Shown here: positions 1-6,370 of the stretch, in pieces | How the letters are laid out: each line of letters opens with the position of its first letter | Position numbering within the stretch: position 1 is the first letter of the stretch | NCBI GenBank assembly: GCA_024639745.1 | Contig: JAHEHW010000041.1 | Span: 1 to 8,873 of the forward strand | Origin: Salaquimonas sp. | Lineage (GTDB): Bacteria; Pseudomonadota; Alphaproteobacteria; Rhizobiales; Rhizobiaceae | Reading direction: 5' to 3' | DNA length: 8,873 bases | Program-made: the position numbers and the translations under genes | Notes under the pieces: generated by a model | The model's database searches: none | What the model saw: only the letters and a program-made list of their open reading frames with translations | Told to the model about the DNA's origin: nothing

Positions 1-709
1 TGACTTCTCGCAGATCAGCGTTTACGCCGCGATCGGCAAAGGGTAATTGATATTGCTTGTGAATCCGGCCCGGTCGTGGTGCCATAACGATCAGCCGTTC
101 GCCTAGCAATAAGGCTTCCTCTACCGAGTGGGTAATTAGGATAACTGTCTTTCCGGTTTCCTTCCAGAGTTTCAGTACGAGACCCTGCATCTTTTCTCTG
201 GTGAGGGCATCGAGAGCGCCGAGCGGTTCATCCATCAAGATCACGTCCGGATCGTTCGCGAGGCAACGGGCAAGAGCGACGCGCTGCTGCATACCACCGG
301 AGAGCTCGTAAACCGCTTTTTCCTTGAAGTCTCTCAAGCCCACCGTCTCCAGCAGATGGTCGGCGATGCGATTTCTTTCCGCCTTCGGCATGCCCTTCAT
401 ACGTGGACCGAAATCGACATTCTCCCGCACGCTCATCCATTCAAAGAGTGCGCCCTTCTGAAACACCATCCCCCGCTCGGGACCTGGTCCTTTAACGACA
501 CGGCCGTCAATTTCAACGGTGCCTTCCGTGGGAGCCAAAAAGCCTGCGACAATGTTCAAAAGTGTTGTCTTGCCGCATCCTGAAGGGCCCAAGACCGAGA
601 TGATTTCGCCTTCCGTCAGCGACAGCGAAACATCTTCAAGCGCCTGGACCGACGAACCATTCGGCAGGTCGAACCGCATGGAAATATTCTTGATTTCAAG
701 ATTGGCCAA
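1..709 (-). CDS. ABC transporter ATP-binding protein, TauB/SsuB-like (C-terminus cut by window edge)
   Basis: Cytoplasmic ATPase that would power an ABC importer of the nitrate/sulfonate/taurine family. The 236 visible residues carry every ATPase motif: Walker A GPSGCGKT (41-48), Q-loop Gln84, signature LSGGMQQR (136-143), Walker B VILMDEP (156-162) and the H-loop His194. TauB-type proteins are usually about 250-270 residues, so only a short tail is missing. I chose the TTG start at 707-709: GGGGAG (717-722) lies 7 bases upstream and the family's N-terminal strand (LEIKNIS) begins right after it. An in-frame ATG at 677-679 would cut into that strand. The gene follows the TauA-like binding protein by 64 bases, with a hairpin between them, so the two should be one transcription unit. 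A permease gene probably follows outside the window. Family assignment is firm; the substrate is not shown by sequence. Confidence 0.95.
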   Translation of the reverse strand, partial: MANLEIKNISMRFDLPNGSSVQALEDVSLSLTEGEIISVLGPSGCGKTTLLNIVAGFLAPTEGTVEIDGRVVKGPGPERGMVFQKGALFEWMSVRENVDFGPRMKGMPKAERNRIADHLLETVGLRDFKEKAVYELSGGMQQRVALARCLANDPDVILMDEPLGALDALTREKMQGLVLKLWKETGKTVILITHSVEEALLLGERLIVMAPRPGRIHKQYQLPFADRGVNADLREV

Positions 710-716
710 ACTCTTT

Positions 717-722
717 CTCCCC
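717..722 (-). promoter_or_regulatory. Ribosome binding site deciding the TTG start of the ABC ATPase
   Basis: On the minus strand this reads GGGGAG, 7 bases before the TTG at 707-709. No ATG or GTG is available at a suitable distance, so this site is the main reason for choosing TTG over the internal ATG 30 bases downstream. Confidence 0.6.
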
Positions 723-730
723 TACCGCTT

Positions 731-756
731 GAACGCCCCGTGGCATCGGGGCGTTC
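731..756 (-). promoter_or_regulatory. Perfect 10-bp intercistronic hairpin after the TauA-like gene
   Basis: GAACGCCCCG (731-740) and CGGGGCGTTC (747-756) form a perfect 10-bp stem around a 6-base loop. It lies 17 bases past the stop of the binding-protein gene and 21 bases before the ATPase start. There is no T-run after it on either strand, so it is a poor intrinsic terminator. By analogy with hairpins behind binding-protein genes in other ABC operons, it may shield the 3' end of the upstream message or partly stop transcription, giving more binding protein than ATPase. That role is inference. Confidence 0.7.
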
Positions 757-773
757 TGTTGCATTGTAGTTGG

Positions 774-1775
774 TTACATGGACTGCGCGGCTTCAAGCGG
801 ACCTGTGTTGACCGCGCCTGCATAGCTGTCGCGCACTTCCTCGATGGAGCCTGCTTCCTTGAACACGCTGGCAACGCCCTTCATGAATTCCTGCGCTCCG
901 CCTCCCAGCCATTTCTGTGAAAGCTGTTCATCAACGGAGGGGAATTTAAAGGTCGAGATCGTGGCTTTGGTCGCCTCAAGATCCATCCCGGCATCCTTTG
1001 CAATCACCGGCAGCATTTCATCGTTGTTGTCGCCGGAATTCCACATGGCATTCATGTCTGCCGTCACCTTGAGAAATTTGGAAAGCATTTCACCATCCTT
1101 AGCTACGAAATCCGCAGGAGCGCTGGTAACATCGAACACCAGAATTCCAAGCTCCTCTTTTTCGTCACCAGTCAGCAGCACATTGCCATGCTCCTTCATG
1201 CGGCGAAGTGCACCACCCCAGCCGCAAACCATGTCGAGACTGCCCTGTGCGAAGGCCGCGGCGCCTTCAGCCGGTGCCATATCGACGATTTCCATGGTTG
1301 AAATATCAACATTGAAATGCGCCATCTGGGAGAGGAAACCGTAATGCGCTGCAGTCCCGATCGGTACTCCAACCTTCTTGCCTTCGAGCTCGCCCGCACT
1401 GTCCTTATCAATTTCCAGTTTTTCGGCAACGACGCAATTGTCATTGTCGGAATAGCTCACCGCCACGTCGACAATCTGGAGGTCCTGACCGGCCGAGGTG
1501 GCGACCACAAAGGGCGGTACGCCCTGACTGACGGCGATTTGAACATCTCCGGAGGCCATAGCGGCTGACATCGCCGTGCCGGTGTCGAAGGAGACCCAAT
1601 TGATATCGACACCCATTTCTTCTTCATAAAGGCCCTTGGCCTTGGCGTACTGGAACGGCATCGGCCATTCGAGGAAATAGGCTACTGTAATTTCCTCAGC
1701 GGCACTTGCTGTCGGTAATGACATTGCCAGTACGGCTGATCCCAGCGCGGCCGATAATATGGATTTTCTCTTCAT
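774..1775 (-). CDS. TauA-like ABC transporter periplasmic substrate-binding protein
   Basis: Periplasmic receptor of an ABC importer in the nitrate/sulfonate/taurine group. The 333 residues begin with a Sec signal peptide (MKRK, a hydrophobic core, likely cleavage after TASA at residue 25). The mature part follows the TauA pattern: VAYFLEWP near 31, NWVSFDTGTA (59-68), MASGDVQIA (73-81), LEGKKVGVPIGTAAHYGFL (130-148) and a second-lobe segment with CGWGG (184-188). Length fits the family. AGGGAG lies shortly before the ATG at 1773-1775. The mature protein has just two cysteines, Cys114 and Cys184, which could form a disulfide. The TauB-like ATPase gene follows. TauA-like proteins bind sulfonates but also other small anions, and no taurine catabolic gene is visible here, so the ligand is unassigned. 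Confidence 0.92.
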   Translation of the reverse strand: MKRKSILSAALGSAVLAMSLPTASAAEEITVAYFLEWPMPFQYAKAKGLYEEEMGVDINWVSFDTGTAMSAAMASGDVQIAVSQGVPPFVVATSAGQDLQIVDVAVSYSDNDNCVVAEKLEIDKDSAGELEGKKVGVPIGTAAHYGFLSQMAHFNVDISTMEIVDMAPAEGAAAFAQGSLDMVCGWGGALRRMKEHGNVLLTGDEKEELGILVFDVTSAPADFVAKDGEMLSKFLKVTADMNAMWNSGDNNDEMLPVIAKDAGMDLEATKATISTFKFPSVDEQLSQKWLGGGAQEFMKGVASVFKEAGSIEEVRDSYAGAVNTGPLEAAQSM

Positions 1776-1887
1776 TTTCTGCTCCCTTTTTGTGATCGAG
1801 ACGGATGGAAGGTTTGCACGAAAATGCGATCAGCACCATAGGTTTGGAACCATGTTAAAATTATGCGTGCGGAGAGAAGGTTGTTAT
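1776..1887 (-). other. Gap between the DUF475 gene and the TauA-like gene
   Basis: This 112-base gap holds the ribosome site of the TauA-like gene and a small GGTT/AACC hairpin. TGATCG (1793-1798) and CGATCA (1827-1832) form a widely spaced inverted repeat. I found no hexamer pair that makes a convincing sigma-70 promoter and no intrinsic terminator, so the ABC genes may be read through from upstream or have a weak promoter of their own. Confidence 0.35.
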
Positions 1888-2922
1888 TCAGGCTCCCCGA
1901 AAATTTCTATTGTAGCGAAGGGATGCAATCAGGGCCAAGCCGATAAGCGCTATCCCGATAAATCCTGTTATTACTTCCGGAATATGAACATGGGATTGCG
2001 CAAACATGATCACTGAAAGCAGGAAGATCGAATAAAACGCGCCGTGTTCCAGGTAACGAAACTCTGAAAGGGTGTTTCTCTCAACCAGCATGATCGTCAT
2101 CGATCGAACATAGAATGCGCCGATACCGAGGCCGATGGCGATCAGGAATAGATTTTTCGTAAAGGCAAATGCGCCGATAACACCATCGAATGAGAAACTT
2201 GCATCCAGCACTTCGAGATAAAGGAAGGCGCCTAGTCCGCCGGCGCGTGCCATGTCCGCGGCCTCGTCCGCACGGTCCAGAAGGTTTCCGAGCAATTCGA
2301 CCAGAAGGAAGGTCAACAATCCGAACAGGGCTGACAAGAGGAAGGTTGCCATGACGGTAGGCGGCAGCGACCAGGCAAAAGCTAATATAACTAGGATGAC
2401 AAAGGCAATCTCCAGCCCCCGTAGCGATGCCCACTGCCGCAGCTTGGCTTCCAGGGTCACAAACCAGTCCACTTCCTTTTCCTCATCGACGAAATAGGTC
2501 AGGGCGACCATCATCAGGAACGTGCCCCCGAACGCCGCAATCGAGACATGAGAAGCATCAATGATACGTGCATATTCGTCGGGGTCCAGAACGGCGAGCT
2601 TGATGGCTGCGATCGGGCCGATCTTTGCAGCAATTGCAACGATCGCCAGCGGGAAAACAATGCGCATTCCGAAGACGGCGATCAGGATTCCCCATGTTAG
2701 GAAGCGCCGCTGCCAGACAGGCGTCATATATTGCAGTTTGTTAGCGTTGACGATGGCATTATCGAACGAAAGCGAGATCTCGAGAATAGAAAGAACCGCG
2801 CCGATGAAGAAAAAGGAAAGCGCGCCGTAAAGGGTCCCATAGGTGGAAATGCCGAGCCAGAAAATGGCTCCCAGACCGATCACAGTAAAAGTCATTGGCC
2901 AAAAGAAATAGCGTCTTAGCAT
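1888..2922 (-). CDS. DUF475 / TerC-like integral membrane protein
   Basis: Polytopic inner-membrane protein of 344 residues, the usual length for DUF475 proteins, with about nine hydrophobic segments. It carries the two diagnostic acidic motifs of the TerC-like group within membrane segments: E48-ISLSFDNA (48-56, with Asp54 and Asn55) and E237-VLDASFSFDGV (237-248, with Asp240 and Asp246). A hydrophilic stretch at 145-170 (DEEKEVDW and on) separates the halves, fitting an internal two-fold repeat. TerC relatives are linked to metal ion transport or tellurite resistance; DUF475 itself has no settled function that I know of. The ATG at 2920-2922 has AGGA about 6 bases upstream. The gene sits between the TRAP and ABC genes in the same direction, so an accessory role, such as ion export during substrate breakdown, is possible but unproven. 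Family call firm, role open. Confidence 0.9.
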   Translation of the reverse strand: MLRRYFFWPMTFTVIGLGAIFWLGISTYGTLYGALSFFFIGAVLSILEISLSFDNAIVNANKLQYMTPVWQRRFLTWGILIAVFGMRIVFPLAIVAIAAKIGPIAAIKLAVLDPDEYARIIDASHVSIAAFGGTFLMMVALTYFVDEEKEVDWFVTLEAKLRQWASLRGLEIAFVILVILAFAWSLPPTVMATFLLSALFGLLTFLLVELLGNLLDRADEAADMARAGGLGAFLYLEVLDASFSFDGVIGAFAFTKNLFLIAIGLGIGAFYVRSMTIMLVERNTLSEFRYLEHGAFYSIFLLSVIMFAQSHVHIPEVITGFIGIALIGLALIASLRYNRNFRGA

Positions 2923-3072
2923 TTGTTTCCTGTAGAATTCCGTATTCTGCTTTACAAATCCGCCAGCGCCGACAAGGTGCTCGGAGGACCCAGCATTTGC
3001 CCAATCCGCAGCAACGAGACTATCGCCAAGTCAACCGTTATCCATATGCGACGGGCATGCCTTCTGCTTTGG
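2923..3072 (-). other. Gap between the TRAP large subunit and DUF475 genes, with a short palindrome
   Basis: This 150-base gap is the longest in the minus-strand series. Near the DUF475 start it holds AGAAT (2934-2938) and ATTCT (2944-2948), a 15-bp inverted repeat that overlaps the region just upstream of the ribosome site. A TTGACT at 3029-3034 (minus strand) resembles a -35 box, but no good -10 lies 16-18 bases downstream. I see no strong terminator. A separate promoter for the DUF475 gene is possible but not shown. Confidence 0.35.
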
Positions 3073-4437
3073 TCAGTTTCCATAGAGGTATTGCGGCAGC
3101 CAAGTGACAATGGCGGGGAACATGAAGACTATTGCCAAGCCGATCAGCTGGATGACCATGAATTGCATCATGCCAAGGTAAATATCCTTGAGATCCCATT
3201 CCGGTACCACGCCCTTGAGAAAATATGCTGACAAGGCAACCGGGGGAGATAACCATGCTGTTTGAAGGCAGACCGCCACCAAGATCGCAAACCAGACGAT
3301 ATCGACATTGAGTGCCTCCAAGACTGGGTAGAGTATCGGAACGATAATCAAGACAATCGGCACCCACTCGAGGGGCCAGCCAAGGATGAATATCAGCCCG
3401 AGAATCATGATGATTATCCATGATGCTGACAAGTTCAGTCCCAGCAGGAGTTCCGTTATCATCTGCGGCGTTCCCAGTCGCGAAAACACTGCCCCGAAAA
3501 AGTTCGAAGCAGCAACGAGGAAAAGGATCAATACAGATATTTCCAGCGTCCTGATTAGTGCCTTGTAGGTATTGTTCCAACTTAATTTGCGATAGCCGAG
3601 GCAGAGCAATATTGAGCCTAGAGCGCCCATGCCTGCACCCTCGGTCGGCGTCGCCCAGCCGAACAAGATCGATCCCATCGCAAAGGCAATCAGTATTGAG
3701 GGTGGAACGAGACCAAGAAAGAATTCCTTCCAGACATACGAACGGTCGTCGGGAATCAACTCTTCCGGAAGGGAAGGTCCCAGCGAAGGATTGAGCCAGC
3801 AGCGGCCTACGGAATAGACCAGATAAAGCACTGCCATCATGATGCCCGGCAAGATTGCTGCCGCAAAGAGATCAGTTACTGGCACTTCAAGGACGGGACC
3901 CATGACGACCAACATAATCGAAGGAGGAATGAGAATACCTAGTGTGCCGCCCGCGGTGATGGTGCCCGCAGCAAGTTTCACGTCATAGCCAGAGCGTCTC
4001 ATCGTTGTTGCTGCCATGATGCCAAGGATCGTGACAGACGCACCGACAATGCCAGTTGCAGCTCCGAAAATTACTGAGACGAAAAGCACTGCTACGAACA
4101 GCGATCCTTTCATGCGAGCGAAAATGAGCTGCACGGCAGAAAATAGGCGTTCCATTAGCCCTGCCTGTTCCATCATGAAGCCCATGAAGACGAACAGGGG
4201 AACCGCGGCAAGCGTCTGCTCCATCATCGAACCGTAGATCTGGAGGTTCATCAGGAAGATCGTGAGCTTTATCCCGAAACCCCAAGCGCCAAAAAATACG
4301 CCCAAAAAGATAAGCGTGAAGGAAATGGGAAAGCCTACAAAGATCGCGAACAGCATTGCCGCGATCATGATTATTCCGATCGTCTCTGGCTGCAAATTCG
4401 GCAGTAGGTCGAAGAAAGATTGAGCCAGATCGATCAT
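3073..4437 (-). CDS. TRAP transporter large membrane subunit (DctM family)
   Basis: Ion-coupled transport subunit of a tripartite TRAP importer, in the inner membrane. The 454 residues form many hydrophobic helices throughout, as expected for the 12-plus-segment DctM family of about 430-460 residues. Family landmarks include FVGFPISF near the N-terminus, an AVPLFVFMGFMMEQAG segment, the glycine-rich GAATGIVGASV loop, then GGTLGILIPPSIMLVV, the typical GxxIPPS motif. The second half contains GWATPTEGAGMGALG and WLSPPVALSAYF, equivalents of the paired re-entrant loops. I prefer the ATG at 4435-4437, whose ATGA overlaps the stop of the small-subunit gene and has AGGTGG 8 bases upstream. A GTG at 4447-4449 would add four residues and is possible. 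The overlap implies translational coupling with the small subunit. Confidence 0.95.
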   Translation of the reverse strand: MIDLAQSFFDLLPNLQPETIGIIMIAAMLFAIFVGFPISFTLIFLGVFFGAWGFGIKLTIFLMNLQIYGSMMEQTLAAVPLFVFMGFMMEQAGLMERLFSAVQLIFARMKGSLFVAVLFVSVIFGAATGIVGASVTILGIMAATTMRRSGYDVKLAAGTITAGGTLGILIPPSIMLVVMGPVLEVPVTDLFAAAILPGIMMAVLYLVYSVGRCWLNPSLGPSLPEELIPDDRSYVWKEFFLGLVPPSILIAFAMGSILFGWATPTEGAGMGALGSILLCLGYRKLSWNNTYKALIRTLEISVLILFLVAASNFFGAVFSRLGTPQMITELLLGLNLSASWIIIMILGLIFILGWPLEWVPIVLIIVPILYPVLEALNVDIVWFAILVAVCLQTAWLSPPVALSAYFLKGVVPEWDLKDIYLGMMQFMVIQLIGLAIVFMFPAIVTWLPQYLYGN

Positions 4438-5048
4438 GCTACTGGCCACCTTCCCCGGGTAGCGGCGTACCAGGATTTGAGGATCTCAGATATTCCCTGA
4501 ATAACAAGCAAAAGGACACCGACGGCAAGCGCGGTTTTGACCGGCCAGACGATTGGGGCCCATGTTGAGTCGCCGGCTCGCTCGCCCTGCATGATGGATT
4601 TGAGTGCGAATTCGTAGCCCGCATAAAGCAGAAAGATCATCGAGGGCATGAAAAGCATAATGTACAGAACGAGATCGATGCGTCCCTGGGTTTTCTCGGA
4701 AAAGGCGCGGTAGAGAAAATCCGCCCGTATGTGTAGCCCGCGCATCAAGCCATAAGCTGCCCCGAGCATGAATGACATGCCGTAGAGCATGCGGGAAACG
4801 TCGAAGGCCCAGAGTGTAGGCGCAATGAAGAGTTTGCGCGCCACCACTTCGTAGACCATCGCCAGAATGATCGGGATGACTAGAAGGCAGACCACTCGGC
4901 CCGTCCAATCGGATATCGTGTCGATTATTCTGATCAGCACCTTGTGAATCGGGTTCATGTCGTCGGGAAGCGGCGCCTCCGGTCCGCCACGACGTTCGGC
5001 GATCAGTTCATCGCCAACATCGAGCGCTTCTTCTTGCTGATTGGACAT
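4434..5048 (-). CDS. TRAP transporter small membrane subunit (DctQ family)
   Basis: Small inner-membrane partner of the DctM-type subunit. The 204 residues begin with a hydrophilic acidic N-terminus of about 35 residues (EEALDVGDELIAERRGG), longer than in many DctQ proteins, followed by four hydrophobic segments (roughly 50-72, 84-102, 124-146 and 164-186). The WTGRVVCLLVIPIILAMVYE and LWAFDVSRMLYG segments match the subgroup that serves TakP-type receptors. The ATG at 5046-5048 has GGAGGG about 9 bases upstream. Its stop overlaps the start of the DctM gene by four bases, and the receptor gene lies 102 bases upstream, so the order is receptor, small subunit, large subunit. The family call is firm from size, topology and context together. 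Confidence 0.93.
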   Translation of the reverse strand: MSNQQEEALDVGDELIAERRGGPEAPLPDDMNPIHKVLIRIIDTISDWTGRVVCLLVIPIILAMVYEVVARKLFIAPTLWAFDVSRMLYGMSFMLGAAYGLMRGLHIRADFLYRAFSEKTQGRIDLVLYIMLFMPSMIFLLYAGYEFALKSIMQGERAGDSTWAPIVWPVKTALAVGVLLLVIQGISEILKSWYAATRGRWPVA

Positions 5049-5081
5049 CTAGCTCTTCCCTCCATTGCCCCGAATATGCTC

Positions 5082-5134
5082 AGGCGCTTTTTCGTCGCCT
5101 TTGAAGGCACCGCCCGGATTTTCCGGGGGGCGCC
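5082..5134 (-). promoter_or_regulatory. Intercistronic stem-loops between the TRAP receptor and membrane-subunit genes
   Basis: The main hairpin covers 5106-5134: GGCACC with GGCGCC (one G-U pair) and CCCGGA with TCCGGG, split by a single opposed mismatch, around a 3-base loop. Closer to the DctQ gene, AGGCG (5082-5086) can pair with CGCCT (5096-5100), and GCCTT with AAGGC (5097-5108) offers an alternative fold. There is no T-run after the main hairpin in the minus direction. On the plus strand ATTTTT follows it, but no plus-strand gene is present. It probably stabilises the receptor message or attenuates the membrane genes, giving excess receptor. The structure is seen; the role is inferred. 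Confidence 0.65.
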
Positions 5135-5150
5135 ATTTTTCATCGCGGCA

Positions 5151-6263
5151 TTATTGCTGCTTCAATGAATCCGCATAAGCCTTGCCGAGATTGGCATTGG
5201 AGGTCTGTGCACCCGCCCAGAACGGAACAGCGACCTTGGCGAAGTCTTTTTGGCTCTGCCAGACTTCTGCGAAGAACTCGTTCTCGGAGGCGTTTTGCTC
5301 AAGCGCCGCCCGCGCAGCTTCCATGTACTCCTTGAAGTAATCGGAAGGGGTGTCATGCAGGATGACGCCGTCTTCATTAACCAGTTTGTCGAGCGCCTTG
5401 CCGTTCTCAAGGATACGATAGGAAATGGCTTTCGAAAGCGAAGCGTTTGCTGCTACTTCAAGCGCTTTCTTCTGTGTGTCGGTGAGAGACTCGTAGACAT
5501 CTCCATTTATATAGAGGTCTGCGTTCACGACGACTTGGTGAAGACCCTGCAGATAGTAGTGCTTCAGCACCTTCTGGAAGCCGAAAACAGAATCCGGCTT
5601 AGGGCAGCACCATTCAGCTGCATCGATCGTGCCTTTTTCAAGCGCAGGCAAGATATCGCCGCCGCCCATCGCAACGGATGCGACCCCGATGTCCTTATAG
5701 GTCTGGCCAGGGATGCCGGGCGGTGTGCGGAACCGGTACTTTCGGAAGTCCGCCATGGACTCGATGGGCTCCTTGAACCAACCCAGCGCTTCCGGTCCGA
5801 CCGGTTGCAGCATGAAGCCCTTCACGTTGACTCCCATTTCCTTCCAGAGCTGATCGTAAAGCTCTTTGCCACCGCCGTACTGGAACCAGGACAGGAAGGC
5901 GATGTTATCGATGCCTACGCCGGCGCCTGCCACCGGCGAGCCGAACAGCATGGCCGCAGGGTGTTTGCCCGACCAATAGTGGGTCCAGGCAAAACCGCCC
6001 TCGATGACACCGGCATCCACCGCATCAAGCGTTTCCTGCACACCGACGACAGCGCCTGCAGGCAGGACTTCGATGATAACTTCGCCCTGTGTCAAAGCCT
6101 TAACGTCTTCGGCGAAATCCTTGAGCATGACGATCTCATCGGCGCTTGACGGAATGACCGATTGAACGCGGATGGTCGTTTCAGCAAAGCTGTTGGCCAC
6201 CATTGTCGTAAAACCTATGGCGGCAACGGCTGCGCCTGTTGCCATTTTTTTGAGTATGGACAT
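5151..6263 (-). CDS. TRAP transporter periplasmic receptor, TakP/DctP-like
   Basis: Periplasmic solute receptor that delivers ligand to the TRAP membrane subunits encoded next. The 370 residues start with a Sec signal peptide (likely cleavage after NSFA, residue 27). The mature protein resembles the TakP (2-oxo acid) and mannitol/chloroaromatic-type receptors: YRFRTPPG (176-183) supplies Arg179, the carboxylate-binding arginine typical of TRAP receptors, and DAAEW (214-218) supplies Glu217 and Trp218, which in TakP hold a cation and ligand. The 38-residue spacing from Arg179 to Glu217 matches my memory of TakP (Arg176, Glu214). Where I recall a ligand-side Gln in TakP, this protein seems to have Glu158. 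Its only two cysteines are adjacent, Cys219-Cys220, just after the EW pair. GGGAGG lies right before the ATG at 6261-6263. The ligand is likely a small organic acid or sulfonate. Confidence 0.93.
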   Translation of the reverse strand: MSILKKMATGAAVAAIGFTTMVANSFAETTIRVQSVIPSSADEIVMLKDFAEDVKALTQGEVIIEVLPAGAVVGVQETLDAVDAGVIEGGFAWTHYWSGKHPAAMLFGSPVAGAGVGIDNIAFLSWFQYGGGKELYDQLWKEMGVNVKGFMLQPVGPEALGWFKEPIESMADFRKYRFRTPPGIPGQTYKDIGVASVAMGGGDILPALEKGTIDAAEWCCPKPDSVFGFQKVLKHYYLQGLHQVVVNADLYINGDVYESLTDTQKKALEVAANASLSKAISYRILENGKALDKLVNEDGVILHDTPSDYFKEYMEAARAALEQNASENEFFAEVWQSQKDFAKVAVPFWAGAQTSNANLGKAYADSLKQQ

Positions 6264-6298
6264 TATTCCTCCCTTGATTTTAGCCTTCGTTCAACTCA

Positions 6299-6340
6299 AC
6301 CGCCGGGCCGGCAAATGAAGGCTGATAGCCGACCGGCGGT
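6299..6340 (-). promoter_or_regulatory. Compound inverted repeat between the GMC and TRAP receptor genes
   Basis: ACCGCCGG (6299-6306) and CCGGCGGT (6333-6340) form an 8-bp GC-rich stem enclosing a second small hairpin, GGCT (6320-6323) with AGCC (6327-6330). It lies about 30 bases after the GMC stop and about 35 bases before the TRAP receptor start. No T-run follows on the minus strand, so full intrinsic termination is unlikely. It could be an attenuator, a processing barrier, or part of a 5' leader for the TRAP genes. Confidence 0.5.
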
Positions 6341-6370
6341 ATGCTTTCGCGTGATCAGGTCGTTTGCAAG

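Noticed and set aside
844..1344. A 166-codon open frame on the plus strand
   Set aside because: Antisense to the TauA-like gene, with no recognisable domain and no ribosome site of note; an artefact of the coding strand's composition.
1793..1832. Widely spaced TGATCG/CGATCA inverted repeat as an operator
   Set aside because: Six-base arms 28 bases apart are expected by chance, and no promoter could be placed around them.
3010..3034. Possible sigma-54 promoter before the DUF475 gene (TGGC and TTGC elements on the minus strand)
   Set aside because: The two elements are about three bases too far apart for the strict spacing of -24/-12 promoters, and no sigma-54 activator gene is visible.
5106..5139. 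Plus-strand intrinsic terminator (hairpin followed by ATTTTT)
   Set aside because: The shape is right, but there is no plus-strand gene nearby for it to terminate; the hairpin is more sensibly read as part of the minus-strand message.
5250..6149. A 299-codon open frame on the plus strand
   Set aside because: It lies wholly antisense to the TRAP receptor gene, which has a signal peptide, family motifs and a strong ribosome site. The antisense translation shows no recognisable domain and arises from the codon bias of the real gene.
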